Shown here: one piece after another, positions 35,327 through 48,600 of the stretch
How positions within the stretch are numbered: the first letter of the stretch is position 1
How the letters are laid out: the number at the start of each line of letters is the position of its first letter
Source: Diphasiastrum complanatum
Taxonomy: Eukaryota > Streptophyta > Lycopodiopsida > Lycopodiales > Lycopodiaceae
Length of the DNA stretch: 64,000 bases
NCBI GenBank assembly: GCA_029204225.1
Contig: CM055100.1
Span: 27,788,649-27,852,648, forward strand
Reading direction: 5' to 3'
Made by a program: the position numbers and the translations under genes
The notes under the pieces: model-generated
The model's database searches: none
Told to the model about the DNA's origin: nothing
What the model saw: only the letters and a program-made list of their open reading frames with translations

Positions 35327-38300
35327 GTAGGCATGTACTAAATGAGTCTTTTTACAAAGTAATTTACTTAGTATCCTTTCAAAAGCAACCTTCTTTTTGG
35401 GACTCTCTTTATAGGCTTGCAAGTTCTGTAAATGCTTTTGGATATTTTTCCATTTTTTGGCTTCATGCACCCAATCCGACTCCTGGTAGGGTTTTATGCT
35501 TGTCTTCACCTATGGTCCTATACACAATAACGAACAACATGTAAAATATATCAATTTTTTTTGCATGAACCAGAATTATAGTATTCTGCTTTGGAACCAC
35601 AACCAATGCATGTACTTGTCTCTATGAACAAGGTGAATGGTATTTGTGCACCAAGATGAATGGAAACTGTGAGCACAATATTGCTAGCACACTTAGAGAA
35701 AAGATTGCAGATCTACAAATCAAACATTATAGAACAATGATTCTCAATGGTGGAGCGATGATCTCAATTATAAATTCACTGCATCTAATCCTAAGCTAGC
35801 TATTTTGACTATACTAAGCCAAGACCTTCCTTGTAGTAAATCAACCAAAAACGAAAATCCTTGGTGCCTGTTTATAGCCAGCGAGGCCCTAGAGCCAAAG
35901 AGTTAGGACTTGGGGTCCCAATAAGCATTCTCGCCCCCTAATGCACTGTCCTTAACACAATTTGATAAATATATATCATATGGAAACCTTAATATACGTG
36001 TATAAAGCTGAGGGCTGAGAGAAGCTGCACTGAGGGGCATGCCCTCTACAAGAATCTCTTCTAATCTTTGAAATACAATTGAATATCAACAAATCAATGA
36101 CTTGTGTCATCAAGATAACACCTTACAAAGACTTTTACTAGGTTCAGAAGCTTGCAAGAACTTAGACTCTCAACAAGGAACGATTCTTCACTAACCTGCA
36201 AACTCTTGGGAGCTTCTTGAGAAGACAACAAAGAAAGGCTTTAATTTGGATGCAAGCACTAAAACAGGGTCTGAAATTTGCAAGTTTGTAGCTCACAAAT
36301 TTTAGCTAAAATCATGTTCTTTGTTGAGTAATTTTTTTATTAGGAATCCTTATGGACCCTTAGAGATAAATAGCTGATAGTGCATTAGTTGGCCTTGCAA
36401 TCGAACCTTTTTTTGGAATTTGAGAACAGATCTACAAAAAAGCATTCACGAAAGGGCTGAAGTTCAATGATTGAGGAGTTTGATAGTATACCAATTAAAT
36501 GCCAGATTCCATCACTATTGGCATTGCATCTTGGAAAGACATCTTTCTATAAACATGAAAATAGCTAGATAATTGATGAAATCTTTCTCTTGGCTAGTAT
36601 AGCATATTGCCTTAGCACTTGCTTATTTGCATTTTTAGCATTGGAAATGCTGCTTTTTGGCCTTAAAAATGCTATTAAACTTGAGTGCTTCTTGGAAATA
36701 GGTCATGGATCTTCTTCTACCCTGATGCCAAACTTCTTTCTTATTTTGAGGATTGCTCACCCTCGGCATTTAAATTCTTTTCTTTCTCTCTCTCTCTCTC
36801 TTCTTAGAGTAGTTATTCATAGAAATGAACGTTTGAAGCCCTTTGAGGGCACTAAAATTCCATTCCTCATGGATATTCCACTTCTTCATATATTGGAGGT
36901 GGTGGCCTGCCCATGTTGTTTCTTGAACTGCTTCTCCATGCATGCACTACTTTTACATTGCTTTTCTTTTGCATTAAGTCAATTTCAAATCTCCTTGGAC
37001 TGAACCCTCTTACGTGGCATTTGTCCATGTGAGATCTTTCTTGTGGATCTATGCCCTTTTTGTAGGGTCACCCGTGTAACCTTCATTTAAGACATGATCT
37101 TTAACAAATACCAATGGAGTTGATAAGATCTTACCAACAATCTCTCAAAATCACTATATGGAGCGAGTGCTGGACTTTTGACAAGTCATTCCTATGTCGC
37201 AAACATAGATTCTGGAGCTGGGAAATTATTGCCACTATTGCTTATGTATAATTACTTTGGTAGTTGCAAATCCACCAAATATTAGTTGTGTCTAGCTTAG
37301 AATTCACATAGTTCTTATGCGATGTCTTTGGCTGTCCCAAAGCGTGATGAGCATTTTTTTGGAACTACGAAAATGTCTGATCTTTCTTTCCAGTTGCTTA
37401 GAGAGACTTATGCTGGATAAAGTGATGCCTTTAATAATCCAAATGAAAAGACGGTTATAATTTATTGTAGGAGATAATTACGAACAAAATTTATTAGCTA
37501 GTTGATTCAAGACAAGGTCACATACCTTGTGGAGTCACTTGAGTGAAGCTAATGTAGTACATAGGGGATTGACTTCTTTCAAAACCCTTTAAATGTGCAC
37601 TAAGGTACTTGTGCATTAGGATCCTTTTAGATGTTTACTTGCGGACTTGTCTACTAGGAACTACACTGAAATGCCTACCAGGAGGCTATTTTCAGTGAAA
37701 TTTTTGTTGTTGTGAGATTATAGAATGATTACGTCTTGGAATGTGCATTTTGGACCTTTAGGGCGGGGGTGAGTATCAATGCAACTAAGCGTTAGTGGTA
37801 TAGGTGGTTAAAATTGGCAAATTATAGCTTGATTAACCATGTGAATTTTGTACATAATAGATCCACACGTGTGAGAGCTTGTTTCCACGTGTGAACAATA
37901 GGCCTAGGCTAGTTAGATCTGAATCATAGGTGTTAGGTAGGTCATTTGGTCCAGATTCCTTAAATCTAGGACCTAACTCTTAAAATCAAGGAAGTTAGGA
38001 CTACCAACCCTTGGTTGGCATACCTAATGACTAGGTAAAATAGGTAGATCTACTGATGACATGGCACTTGAATACAAGCCACACCTGCTTAGCCAGCCCC
38101 AATGATGATTTTGATGTACTTGCTCATTGAGGAGCCATTATTGACAATCATGATTTTAGAGTTCACAAGCTAGTCTTGGTTTTTCTTTCGTGAGACTTGT
38201 TCTTGTGTGATCATATTGCAATCAAAAATCTAGTGAACTTTAAACTGCCCTAACAGGCAGTATCGTGGACTGTTGTTCACACGTGTGAAGTCTCCTTTGT

Positions 38301-39642
38301 GTATTTTCACACAATTTTGATTGCTCTTGCTAGTATTTCTCAAGATTGTGACTCTATCTCAACGCATTGCAGGTAGATGATCAATGAGATAGATCTAACT
38401 ATTCAATCAATCACTCTTGAGGATTGAAAACATCCATTCAAGGTCCTTAATTCTCTGGATTCAACATGGTATCAGGCCTTGTACAAGAGGAAGAGGTGAT
38501 TGATCCATTCACAACTCTAAATTGAGGAAATTTTAGTGCTAGCGAACTAGTTTTGTGAGGGCCGAGTAGATGAAATTTTTGATGCAAATTGAAGGAAATG
38601 CATTGAGAATCAAAAATTAAAGTTGAGATTTGATATTGGACTATCAAATCCATTCTTGTGGCTTTTGAAACAGGTCCTTAAAATTGTTTTTTTAGGTCTT
38701 GTTGATTTTTCAAAGAGTATAGTATAACCTTGTACTAGTCAAGACAAAATCATTGATTTTTGGAGAGATTCGATAAAAAGTCGTTTTAAAATCACTTCTA
38801 TTCAATCTTTTTGAGAGAGTGTGAGGGCCGAGACTAGAAGCTTGTAATTTGTTTAGAATAGCTAGAAGTCTATTTTTGAGTCATTCAACTTAAATGTGGT
38901 CAATTGAATCTCTAGGATTCAAATTTCATCCATTCTTTGTGAGGCAAGATTTGTAGATATCTAGAAGCTTGTTCTTTTCAATAAAGATCACATTGATCTT
39001 TCTATTAGTGTCAAAGTGACACAAATGAAGTTGAAAGGAGTGAAAATTCTGAGAAGAACATAGCTTGAGAGTCGAGAAGTACTTCCACGTACAAGTCATA
39101 GAAGCAAGATGGGATCTATTGGTGCATTCCTCTTGGAGTCTAGTGAGAGGCTCAACTCTACAAACTACTCAATCTGGAAGGTGAGAATGGGGTCACTTTT
39201 ATTACTCCAAGACCTTTTTGACCTTGTCCTTGGTGAAGAGAAGGAACCCCAAGGTGACAAGAGTTGATGAAACTTAAGAAGAGAGCTAGACTTGCATTTC
39301 ATTGCATAAAAATGAATGTAAGTAATGATGTTCTTAAAGAGGTTGCAACTTGCACCTCGGCCAACGAAGCTTGGGAGTCGAGACTCTTAAATAACATGTC
39401 AAGAGTCCTTATGCTAAGAAATCATGTTCTCCACAAACATGGGAAGAGGAGGTGAGAGTGCTCAAGATTATGTGCTTAGGATCAGATCACTTAGCAAAGA
39501 GCTTGCTTTAATAGGTGATATGATCCAAGCAGAAATGAGAGTCCGAACGCGTTTTTTTAAATAAAAAAAAAAAAAGGGCACGCGGGCAGCGGAACTGTCC
39601 GCAGAAGCCCTAAGGTGAGAGAGAGGAGAAAAGGAGGGCGGG

Positions 39643-39677
<35 letters not shown>

Positions 39678-42600
39678 TTATGATGTGTGTGTGTGTGTGA
39701 TGCGTTCTGTGTATGTGTGTGTGATGATTGTGGAAGCAGTACGACGATGCAGAGCTGCGTGCAGACTAGTTCTCACACATCCGCCTCCTCAGCAGCGACA
39801 CTGGTATCCGCAACAGGCTCGAGGAGCAGAGGCTCAGTTACAGGTAAACTCTTGCTCTGTCTTACATTGTCGTTCGCTCAATTTCCCTGCGCGGGCTCAA
39901 GTGTACTCACGCATATCGCTGCTCAATTGCAGGCACTGTTTGGGGCTGTTCGGCGAGGACCTTGCACGTGTTCGAGAGAACAGGCTCCTGCCTGTATCAT
40001 GGTGGGAGAGCTACGGCGCTGGACAACCAGACCTGAGGACGCTCGCGTTCCGAGTCCTTTCACAGGTATGTTGTCTAATCTCATTCATTCAACCAGTTTT
40101 CGCATTTTCTCTACAAGGTCGGTACTCACTCGAGTGGTTGCCAATTAATGCAGGACTGTTCTGCTTGCGTGTGCGAGCGGAACTGGTCAGCGTTCAGCCT
40201 TGTTCACACGAACAGGCGGAACCGTCTGACGACGGAGCGATGCAATGACTTGGTGTATTTCAACAACAACACCAGGGTGGTTCGACGCATCACGGACAAC
40301 ATGAGGGCAAGAGGCGTAGGCTCCCTACTCTTATAGGTATATGTCTATGCTCTATCGTTTGCTTTCGTATTAGTTTAAGACATTCAGTTTAATGCCCTCA
40401 CGGTTGCTTCGGCTATTCTCACGAATGATTGACTTGTGCAGGTCAATCCCGATGAGTGCTTGGTTGCAGCGGCCGATCATGAGCCAGAGCCAGAGGTTGA
40501 TCCAGACGATGGCGCTCGGCGTGCTCTGCGGGGTGATCCCGAGGATGATCCCGATGTGGATGAGACCACCCCCCTTCGTGCTGACGTTCCATTGCCCTCT
40601 TCTGATAATGAGCCCACATATAATTCAGACGAGACGGTCGACCTTGGGGTAGAAACACAATTAGGTCAAGCGAAATGGACTAGTTTTGCTTTCCATCCGA
40701 CGGCCCAGTTTCTCCAAACGGGATCCGTTTCAGGTGCCGTTTGTTTCGGCCAACGGACAACCTCGATAGGAACCTGTGGGAGCAGACAGGACGAGGAACG
40801 GACGGACGACAGGCCCAGTACGTCCTTCCGAAGTTCGACGTCAAACAGGGCTTCAGGGACACTTTGTCCGGTCGGGACCTGAAAACATTTGGAATCGACA
40901 AAATGGAATACAGTCCACAGATTCGTGGTCCCAATACGAACTCAAGGTACCGAGCCTGGCCAAATTCGGGTATCGTTCGGTCAAAATGGCCGTTCGACAA
41001 GGTAGAGGGGGGGGGGAGGGCCATAAATTGCTTTTATTTCGCTTTGGGGATGTGGGACAGCTTGGGCAAGTGCCTGTATTTTTTTTTTTTTTTTGAAAAA
41101 AAAAATTGAAAATGGGGGACGCGTCCGGACGGGGACGCACCCCTGAGGCGTCCGCGTTCGGACGTGCGTCTAGACGCACGTCCGCGTCCAGGGTCCGCTT
41201 CCTTAGGATCCAAGATAAAGAACTTTTCCAAGTCATTCCTAACAGACTAGGAGATTGTTAGCCGATATTTTCGCACGAAAAATCGGGCTAATATTGAAGC
41301 TTAAGTTCGCAATAACTGAAAAATCGGCATGTAAAACCTGGTTATCAGAGAAAAATCGACACAAATTTGCCTTAGAATTGGGTCCCAGCCCGCCCCTAAA
41401 GTGGCTACACATAGTTTAAAAGTAAGAAACTGACTTTCGAAAAAATCGTCAAAAATATTTTGCGATCAATTTTTGTAAAGACCGGGCCAAAAATGCCGGT
41501 CCACCTAGAGTTGGGTCCCAGCCCGCCCTAAATGAGGCTAGAGAAAATTTTGCGTCCTTAGAAATGGCCTGTGATAATGTTTTACGGTTTTTTTTTGCCA
41601 GTTGTAAAAATAGCATGCTAAAATCTTACCATGTACAGAGTTGGTTTTAATATATGGTTGCCTAGTGCATTTTTAGGGAAACCGTGTTGTCGTGGGAGCC
41701 GTAGTCATTAATGCCGGAAAAGTCAACCCCAATCAAAGAGCCATCAAAGCCAAAAGCCGTGTTGTGCATACTACAAGGAAAACTCAAATGAAAGGCCAAG
41801 GAAATGGAGGACCAAGGGAAATAGAGGACACCTAACAAGAGAGAGAGAGAGGTTGGCAAGAGTCTTCAACCACCTTTGGATAATAAATGCAAGAAGACCT
41901 TGGAGGCTAGAAAAGTTTGGTAGATACCTCCTCTAGCTGTTGACAAAAGTGGCATCTTGGCTAGTTTTGGAAAGGGGCCTTAAATGGCACCAACCCTGAC
42001 ACCCTCAAGGAGGCCACTTGATGTACTTGCCAATGGGGATTGGACAAATGGAAAAGAAGGCTGGAAGGGCATGAAAATTGGCAAAGCCTCATTTTGAAGG
42101 GGGACACTTGGGATTTACTATAAAAGGAGGCCACTCTTTGTGTTAAGATATAGTTGGATAATAATGTGATAATGAGTGTTGGATTTGATAATTGGAGTTG
42201 ATGTAATAGTTGATAGTTGGATAGTGGAAAGTTTGAGGGTTGGGTGTTGGAGTGCTTGCTTGTCTTGTGTTGGTGGTTTTGTGGTTAGTTTCCTTATGAT
42301 GTTATGAATGCTAGCATGCAATTATGGGTGTTGTGAATGATGAGAGTTGAGAGGCCAATGTAGTTTGATGTTGAGTGTTGCAATAGAGAGATGATGTTGA
42401 TAGTTGGAGAGTTGAAAGATGATAGTACTTGGTGATTGTTGGGAAGTTGTGGGTTTCCTTGTCGGGTGACATTGTGATGGTTGATAAAGTTGCACTCCTT
42501 GATTGTTGGATGCTAATGTGTTGTTCAAAGACATGTGTTAAGGTTGGAGGGAGAGAATTGAGATATGAGAAGATTGGGTAGTGAAGAAATGGATTTGAGA

Positions 42601-45600
42601 ATGGGTCCTTTGTGATGAGGGTGAGTGAGTGTCTTGTTTTTGTTTTGTGTATTTGATTGTGAATGAGTAGAAGCATTGTCTTGAATGGTGGGTTATGGAT
42701 GGATGGTTGTACTGTGATTGTAAATACCCTCACAGGTTGAAAGGGAGTAGAAACCTTCTCTTGTTATGAGTGCTTTTGGTTGCATAGGTTGTGGTGGGAT
42801 TGTGGATCAAACTCAATAATTGATCATGTGAATGTGATTGTCGTGTTGGTTAGTTGAAGGAATATTGCTGGGTAAAAATCATTGTTAGTATGGGTCTAGT
42901 GTTAGTAATTTGATTGTTTAAAATGGGTTGTTTGATGTTAGTGGATGGCCGTTGGCATTGTGTTGCTAGAGTACTTGGAGAGGGGTATTATGCTTGGAAA
43001 CTCTGCGATTTTTATTCCCATTTTAGCACAATCAGTAGCACTAAGCAGCTGCCGCATTATAAAGTATGTGGCCGACAGGCAGGCGTCTCCAAGAAAGTCC
43101 GAGGAGTTTCTCTCATCTCGTAAAGAAGCACCTTTGTTGTTGTTGATTCAGAGATAATGATTGATCACCTCATCAGATCCGCGGCCAGATCTTTATCTAA
43201 GTGTTCGTGCGTGTACCTGGTCAATTCCTTATCTGGGCCATCCGCCTAAACTGAGTAGAAGTCTGTCTTGCTCTTGCATCAGCTCGCACCTGGTGAGCTG
43301 AAACCTACTGTGGGTTCTCTGTGAGACAGCCTCTCTCTACAGAACGGCACTCATCATCTTCACTGCCATTTGAAGACAGAAGGATCCATGACAGAAGGTA
43401 AATCCACAGCCTGTCCATGAACACCTGCGTGGGCACAATCAAGATGTTTACTCATGCAGACCCTGCTGACAGAGCATTTGCAGAAGGATCCAAACCCAGC
43501 TGACCCTCACCGAGGCCCTGAATTAGAATCTGCTAGCTCGCTACATCCCATACTGTAGCTTGTTGGAGGCTGCCTCTGTTTGCTGCTCCTGCAGCTCCTC
43601 GCTGGCCCTGTGCACCTGCTTACTGCCCGCTGTCCACCTGCGGCCCTGCTATTTCTGGCTGTTGTGTCTGCAGCTCCTCGCTACTGCCTCCTCGCTGGCT
43701 GCTAATGTATCCACAGACCGGTTATGACTGTTTTGACAACAAGGTTCCAAGCCAAACTGTTGATTTGCTACCTGCGAAATTCTCAGAACAACTGATTTAC
43801 AGTGGAGCGACCATCTATTCTCTCTCTGATCTCTGTCCACTGCTTGTTCATAGTCGATAGAGTTACAGATTGTGGAAAATTTCATGGCTATCAGTAGCTG
43901 TCCACTACCCTGACTATCCATCGCTGACAGAGAGACCGTGTTTTGAAGAGTTCATTGCCACGAGAAGTGTTTCTACCTTGACTATCCATCCTTGTCATTA
44001 AGAGTGGTGTTTTGCGGTCATCCTATGTTGCAAGATCGCTGCTTTCTAAGGCACCGTACCTCTGCTGGCTCGACATAATTCGCTCGTGTTGGTGAAAACT
44101 AAACCAAAGATGTGCAGAGCAGAGAATCTCTATAGTTTGAAAGAACAAGAAGCACATTTCTGAGAGGATATTCATCTGCGGTTTCTACTTAAGTGGCCAA
44201 AAGATTGCGATTGAAGGAGTGAAGTGGCATTCATGACTAGAGTACCTACACATAACGGCTACCTAACGGCATTCTGAGGTATGATTCGACTGTCATGCTA
44301 TTTGTGGACTTGTTGTGATAATCTACTCTACTTAATTCCCCGTTTATATTCATCTCGATTGTATGAAGGATTTTGTTCTTACTTTCAAGCGCATGGTGGT
44401 AAGGCTTGGTTACGTAAATCATTTATGGTAGTGAATCAATTTTTGTGCTACCTCAAGTAGGGAAGTGTTTAAATCATAGTAATGGTGTAAAAAAATACAG
44501 TTTGTATGAGTTGTGTAGAGAACGAATTACTTCACACTGTTTTTTCAACCTACTAATCACTAGCCGAATCCAGGAGAAGTTTGGAAGTCAATACGAAAGC
44601 GTTTTTACAGTTTATGCTTCAATAGTATGGAACTGTTAGTTGAACAACCATAAAGCGTCAAAGTTTGAAGTGTTTTTCCGTTTATGGAGAGTGTTAACTG
44701 GACCCGACCTCTGTGAAACACCAGAGCGGGAAGTCCATCAGATCCAGTTGAAACACACTGGCCTGGCTAAAGTCACACTAGACACACCATTTTTGGTACT
44801 GTCTAGTGAAATAGCTAGACCTGGAACTTGGAAAGTGCTACCACTCAGTCAACAGAGTGGCAGGCATAACTCAACCATCACTGCACTGTTCTGACCTAAG
44901 ACCTAGTTTTTGGATCGACAACACCTAGAAGCTAGGGTTTCGGGATATTTATCACCAGTCACTCCAAAAGAAATTGTTTACGATTCCGTTATGCATTACA
45001 ATGTGCCCGCACTAGTCATTTGCTCGTTAAAGTTACTTGACCGGTTGAAAGAGACTGATATGGTTATCCTGGCTAGGATATTTTATAGTAGCCATCATAT
45101 GAGTAATGTAGACCGATTCCAAACGTGTTTACTATTTGTGTCATTTTATCCACCCAACCCATAGGGAAGAGGACATTCGTGCCTGCAGCTCATTTTTAGA
45201 GGTGACTTACTGTGACCATCGATATATGAAAATACTAAATACTCTACGGTTCAGGTTGTTGTGATGAGTGAGAGTTAAATAACGAGTCATCTGTCCGTAG
45301 AAGTAAGTTCAGGACATGAGTTTGAGACGAAGTCAGAGAATCCATCATTAGATACCCTAGGTCGACGAGTCTGTGAGTGTTTGAATTCACTTTTTAGTTG
45401 ACTTCATTCTTGCAAAATGAAAACACAGTAAGAGGCATATTCGGAGGTGATAGTTTGACATACCACAAAATGTTGGGAAGCAGTGCTGTCATATATCTCT
45501 ATAACCTTGTCACTATTGTTTTGCCAGAGGTCACACGTACCAAGAGTACTAATGACTGTCTGGTATAGTGCAGTACCCAACCCATCACATTACTAGGAGA

Positions 45601-48600
45601 TCACACTGTGGGGGCCATGACCAAGCTAGACGATCGCCAACGACCGCCAAGAGTAATACTTGAGTAGGTCATAGTCAACCCCGTAATCCGACTAAATGTG
45701 GTGGCACTTTCTATTTTGACTAAGGGAGGGATGATAAGTCGTACCTAGTTCGCCATTGAAAACATCCACGGAAGGAGTATAGCAAGTATTTGATGGCAGA
45801 GACCCTTTTTAACCAGTAGCTAGTGTTGAGGCCCTTGCCACGAGCCAAGTACGTTCCGCAAAAATATGGTGACTAGCATCCGATTAGTTAGGGTTACCCT
45901 TACAGTATACCCACGAATGACACACATAGACCTAGCAGTGCCTTGGGGTTAGCGTGACCATGCCGCCAGACCTAATGAGGCCAGTTTAACACTATGTCCA
46001 GCTATTTAGACACGATTCGTTCAGTACTGCATGGAAGTTAGAACGACGATGAGCTTGTAGAAACTACAAGGGCGGTACGATGAATGGTACCTCGAGATCA
46101 CCTGCCTTCACCCAAACTACTTTTAGGCAAAAGAGTTATGCAGTCATTTGAACCACGTTGACAGAGACAGAAACTATCCTCTTCCGACCATACTTCTGGA
46201 AGCCTGGAAAACTTCCATTGGCTGGAGGAGCACGGAGCGATCGAACGAGCCACCAGGGTTGGAAGCGGCTGTCCTTGGTCCCTACCGTAAGGGCATTGTG
46301 GGCCCTTCCCCTTTTAGGGATTTCTGGCAAAACCAACCCCACGTCCGAAAAACCCCTAACAGAGATGAGTTCTCCAATTTAGTCCAAAGTTTTGTCATCC
46401 AAGATGCAGTTCCTTCCATTGAAAAACTCCATAGTGTCCTTGTGGTCGAGGAGTGTAGAGTGCAACATGTCAAGAATAGGATGGGTTCTTTATCCTTGCA
46501 TGATGGTGATGAGAAGGCTAATTTCTCTAGCAAAGGGAAATAGAAAGGCAAAGGATTCAACAAGAACCAAGTGAAGGATCAAGCAAAGAGTGAAGATGGA
46601 CAATCAAGTCCAAGTCAAAGGGCAAAAAGGACAAATCCAAGCTCAAGTGCTTGTTTTGTGGAAAGAAGGGGCACTTTGCATCCGAGTGTTACAAGAGGAG
46701 AATGCACAAGGTTGAAAGCCAACAGGGGAACCTTGCTCAAGAGGAGGAGAAAGATAATGAAGAAGATGATGAAGAGTCATCTTTGATGGCATCTACATCC
46801 ACATCAACAAGCAAAGCAATTTTAATGACACTTGGTGGATAGATACTAGGGCAAGTTCCCACATGACATTCCAAAGGAAATCATTCTCAACTCTACTCTC
46901 TTTCAGTGGTGCTAAAAAGTTTATTCTTATAGTAAGTGATCAAGAGTGTAGGATTGATGGTGTTGGAACCATTCCCTTATGTCTAAGATCTTTTAAAAGG
47001 TTGAATCTAGACAATGTGCTACATGTCCCATCTATGACCAAGAACTTGCTTATTGTTGGTCAATTGATGGATAATGGTTATGATGTCCACTTCAAGCATG
47101 ATGTTTGCTCAATAATGAAGAATGATAAATGCATGGCAAATGGTTTTAAGCAAGGGAGGTTGTTAAAACTTGATGCTAATGTTTCTAATGAAAGTGTGAT
47201 GATGGCAAAGGAGGAAGTCACTCAAATGGAGCTTTGGCACAACAAGTTACGCCATCCTAACTTCAAATCAATGGAGATGATGTGCACCAAGGAGGTAGCT
47301 CATGGCCTTCCAAAGTCATTCTTAAAGAGTGGTAATATGTGTGAAGCTTGTAGTCTCTCGAAGACACACAAGCTTGCCTCTAATGAAAGTGTGATGATGG
47401 CAAAGGAGGAAGTCACTCAAATGGAGCTTTGGCGCAAGAGGTTAGGCCATCCTAACTTCAAATCAATGGAGATGATGTGCACCAAACTCATGGCATTGGC
47501 TTTGAGATATACGTTCATGGGAATGTATGGTTTCAATCATGTAGCTAGTAATGAGAATAGAATTTCAAATTTGCAATATCGACTTCATCTGCCTTTTCTC
47601 CTTGTTCTGTATTTGTCGAAATCAATTTGTTTGGTTCTTGATGGACTGCATCCAAGTTATTCTTTCTTCTGTTGTTGTATTTTGCAACTTTGTCCGGTTC
47701 TTGATGGACTACATTCAAGCTTTTCTTTCTCATGTTGTTGAATAGGCTGCAGAGCTTGAAGAGGAGGCATATCCAGTATTAGATGAATTGACATCAAAAA
47801 TCAGCACCTTAAACTTGGAACGTGTACGAAGACTTAAAAGCAGACTTTTGGCCATGACTCGTCGTGTTCAGAAGGTCAGATTACTTTGAGACAGTTAATT
47901 ATAGGCATCCAATTGTTTGTCAAATACTTTGTGTTTGGAATTTGGCAAACTTTTCGTAAACAGGACATTTCAGTTACATTTTATACTAAAGTTAAAGACC
48001 TTTTATACATAAATAATGACATTCGGAGTTGGTCTTGCTGTTTCCTGGTTCTCTGCAAAGCTTCTTGCTTTGTGTCTCAGCTTTTAGCTGGTCTCTTTCA
48101 TAGCTTTGGATAATACATAAGGTAGGGCCATTCAATTCATTCAGTAGTGAAGGGTATCTAATAATGCAGATACAGCTAGATCAGAATAGAGTAGATTTAT
48201 ATCGAGATTCACATTGAGCCTTGAAGATTCAATCTTTTTTTGAAAGAATTATATCAAGCAACGTAAAAAAGAGGAGAAGATACTTACAGTAACTTCCTAC
48301 ACATTCCCTAGCTTGCAAGTTTATCACATTAAATGCTAGGTCTCTATACAAGTTTTAAGTTCTGGGCAGGAGTAAAATGGAGATTTGAATCTTGCATTGA
48401 AAAGATTATAAAAGGTTCGAAAGCATATAAATTGAGACTTGTTGTAACTATGCATTGAGCACATTTTTGCCCATTTAATTATTACCTTAGTAGGTTCAGG
48501 ATTAGGCAGTGCAGTGCAGTCTAGTTGAATATTTTACGTTATGGACAAATGGGCGAATCCCAACCCTTAATTTTGATGAATTGGGCATGCTGACTGATGA

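Larger units (their letters stand above)
39541..41163 (+). mobile_element. hAT DNA-transposon remnant (possible ends)
   Basis: The GC-rich block differs in composition from its surroundings. It encodes a hAT C-terminal domain (see next entry). GTCCGAACGCG at its left edge (39541-39551) is repeated inverted as CGCGTTCGGAC (41153-41163), a possible terminal repeat. No 8-bp target duplication was seen at these points, so the true ends may differ. Confidence 0.55.
35327..47745 (+). other. MRS2 intron 1, 12.4 kb, TE-filled
   Basis: A GT-AG intron. From 35327 to about 37769 I see no confident transposon protein or gene; the open frame at 36590-37003 is not convincing. Transposon pieces fill 37770-41200 and 46365-47490. 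From 42800 to 46360 nothing recognisable was found. Confidence 0.85.

Noticed and set aside
36590-37003. A 137-residue open frame in intron 1
   Set aside because: Hydrophobic, Leu/Phe/Ser-rich, partly from a CT run, with no recognisable motif; likely chance.
39685-40248. A single 187-residue gene
   Set aside because: The hAT motifs appear in more than one frame and need splicing; the unspliced reading runs through introns.
42311-42733. A 140-residue minus-strand frame
   Set aside because: Its Thr/Ser/Leu/Ile/His composition follows from the G/T skew of the plus strand.
43560-43700. CTGC-rich repeat as a CRISPR-like or coding repeat
   Set aside because: Units are irregular words without fixed spacing; no spacers and no open family match.
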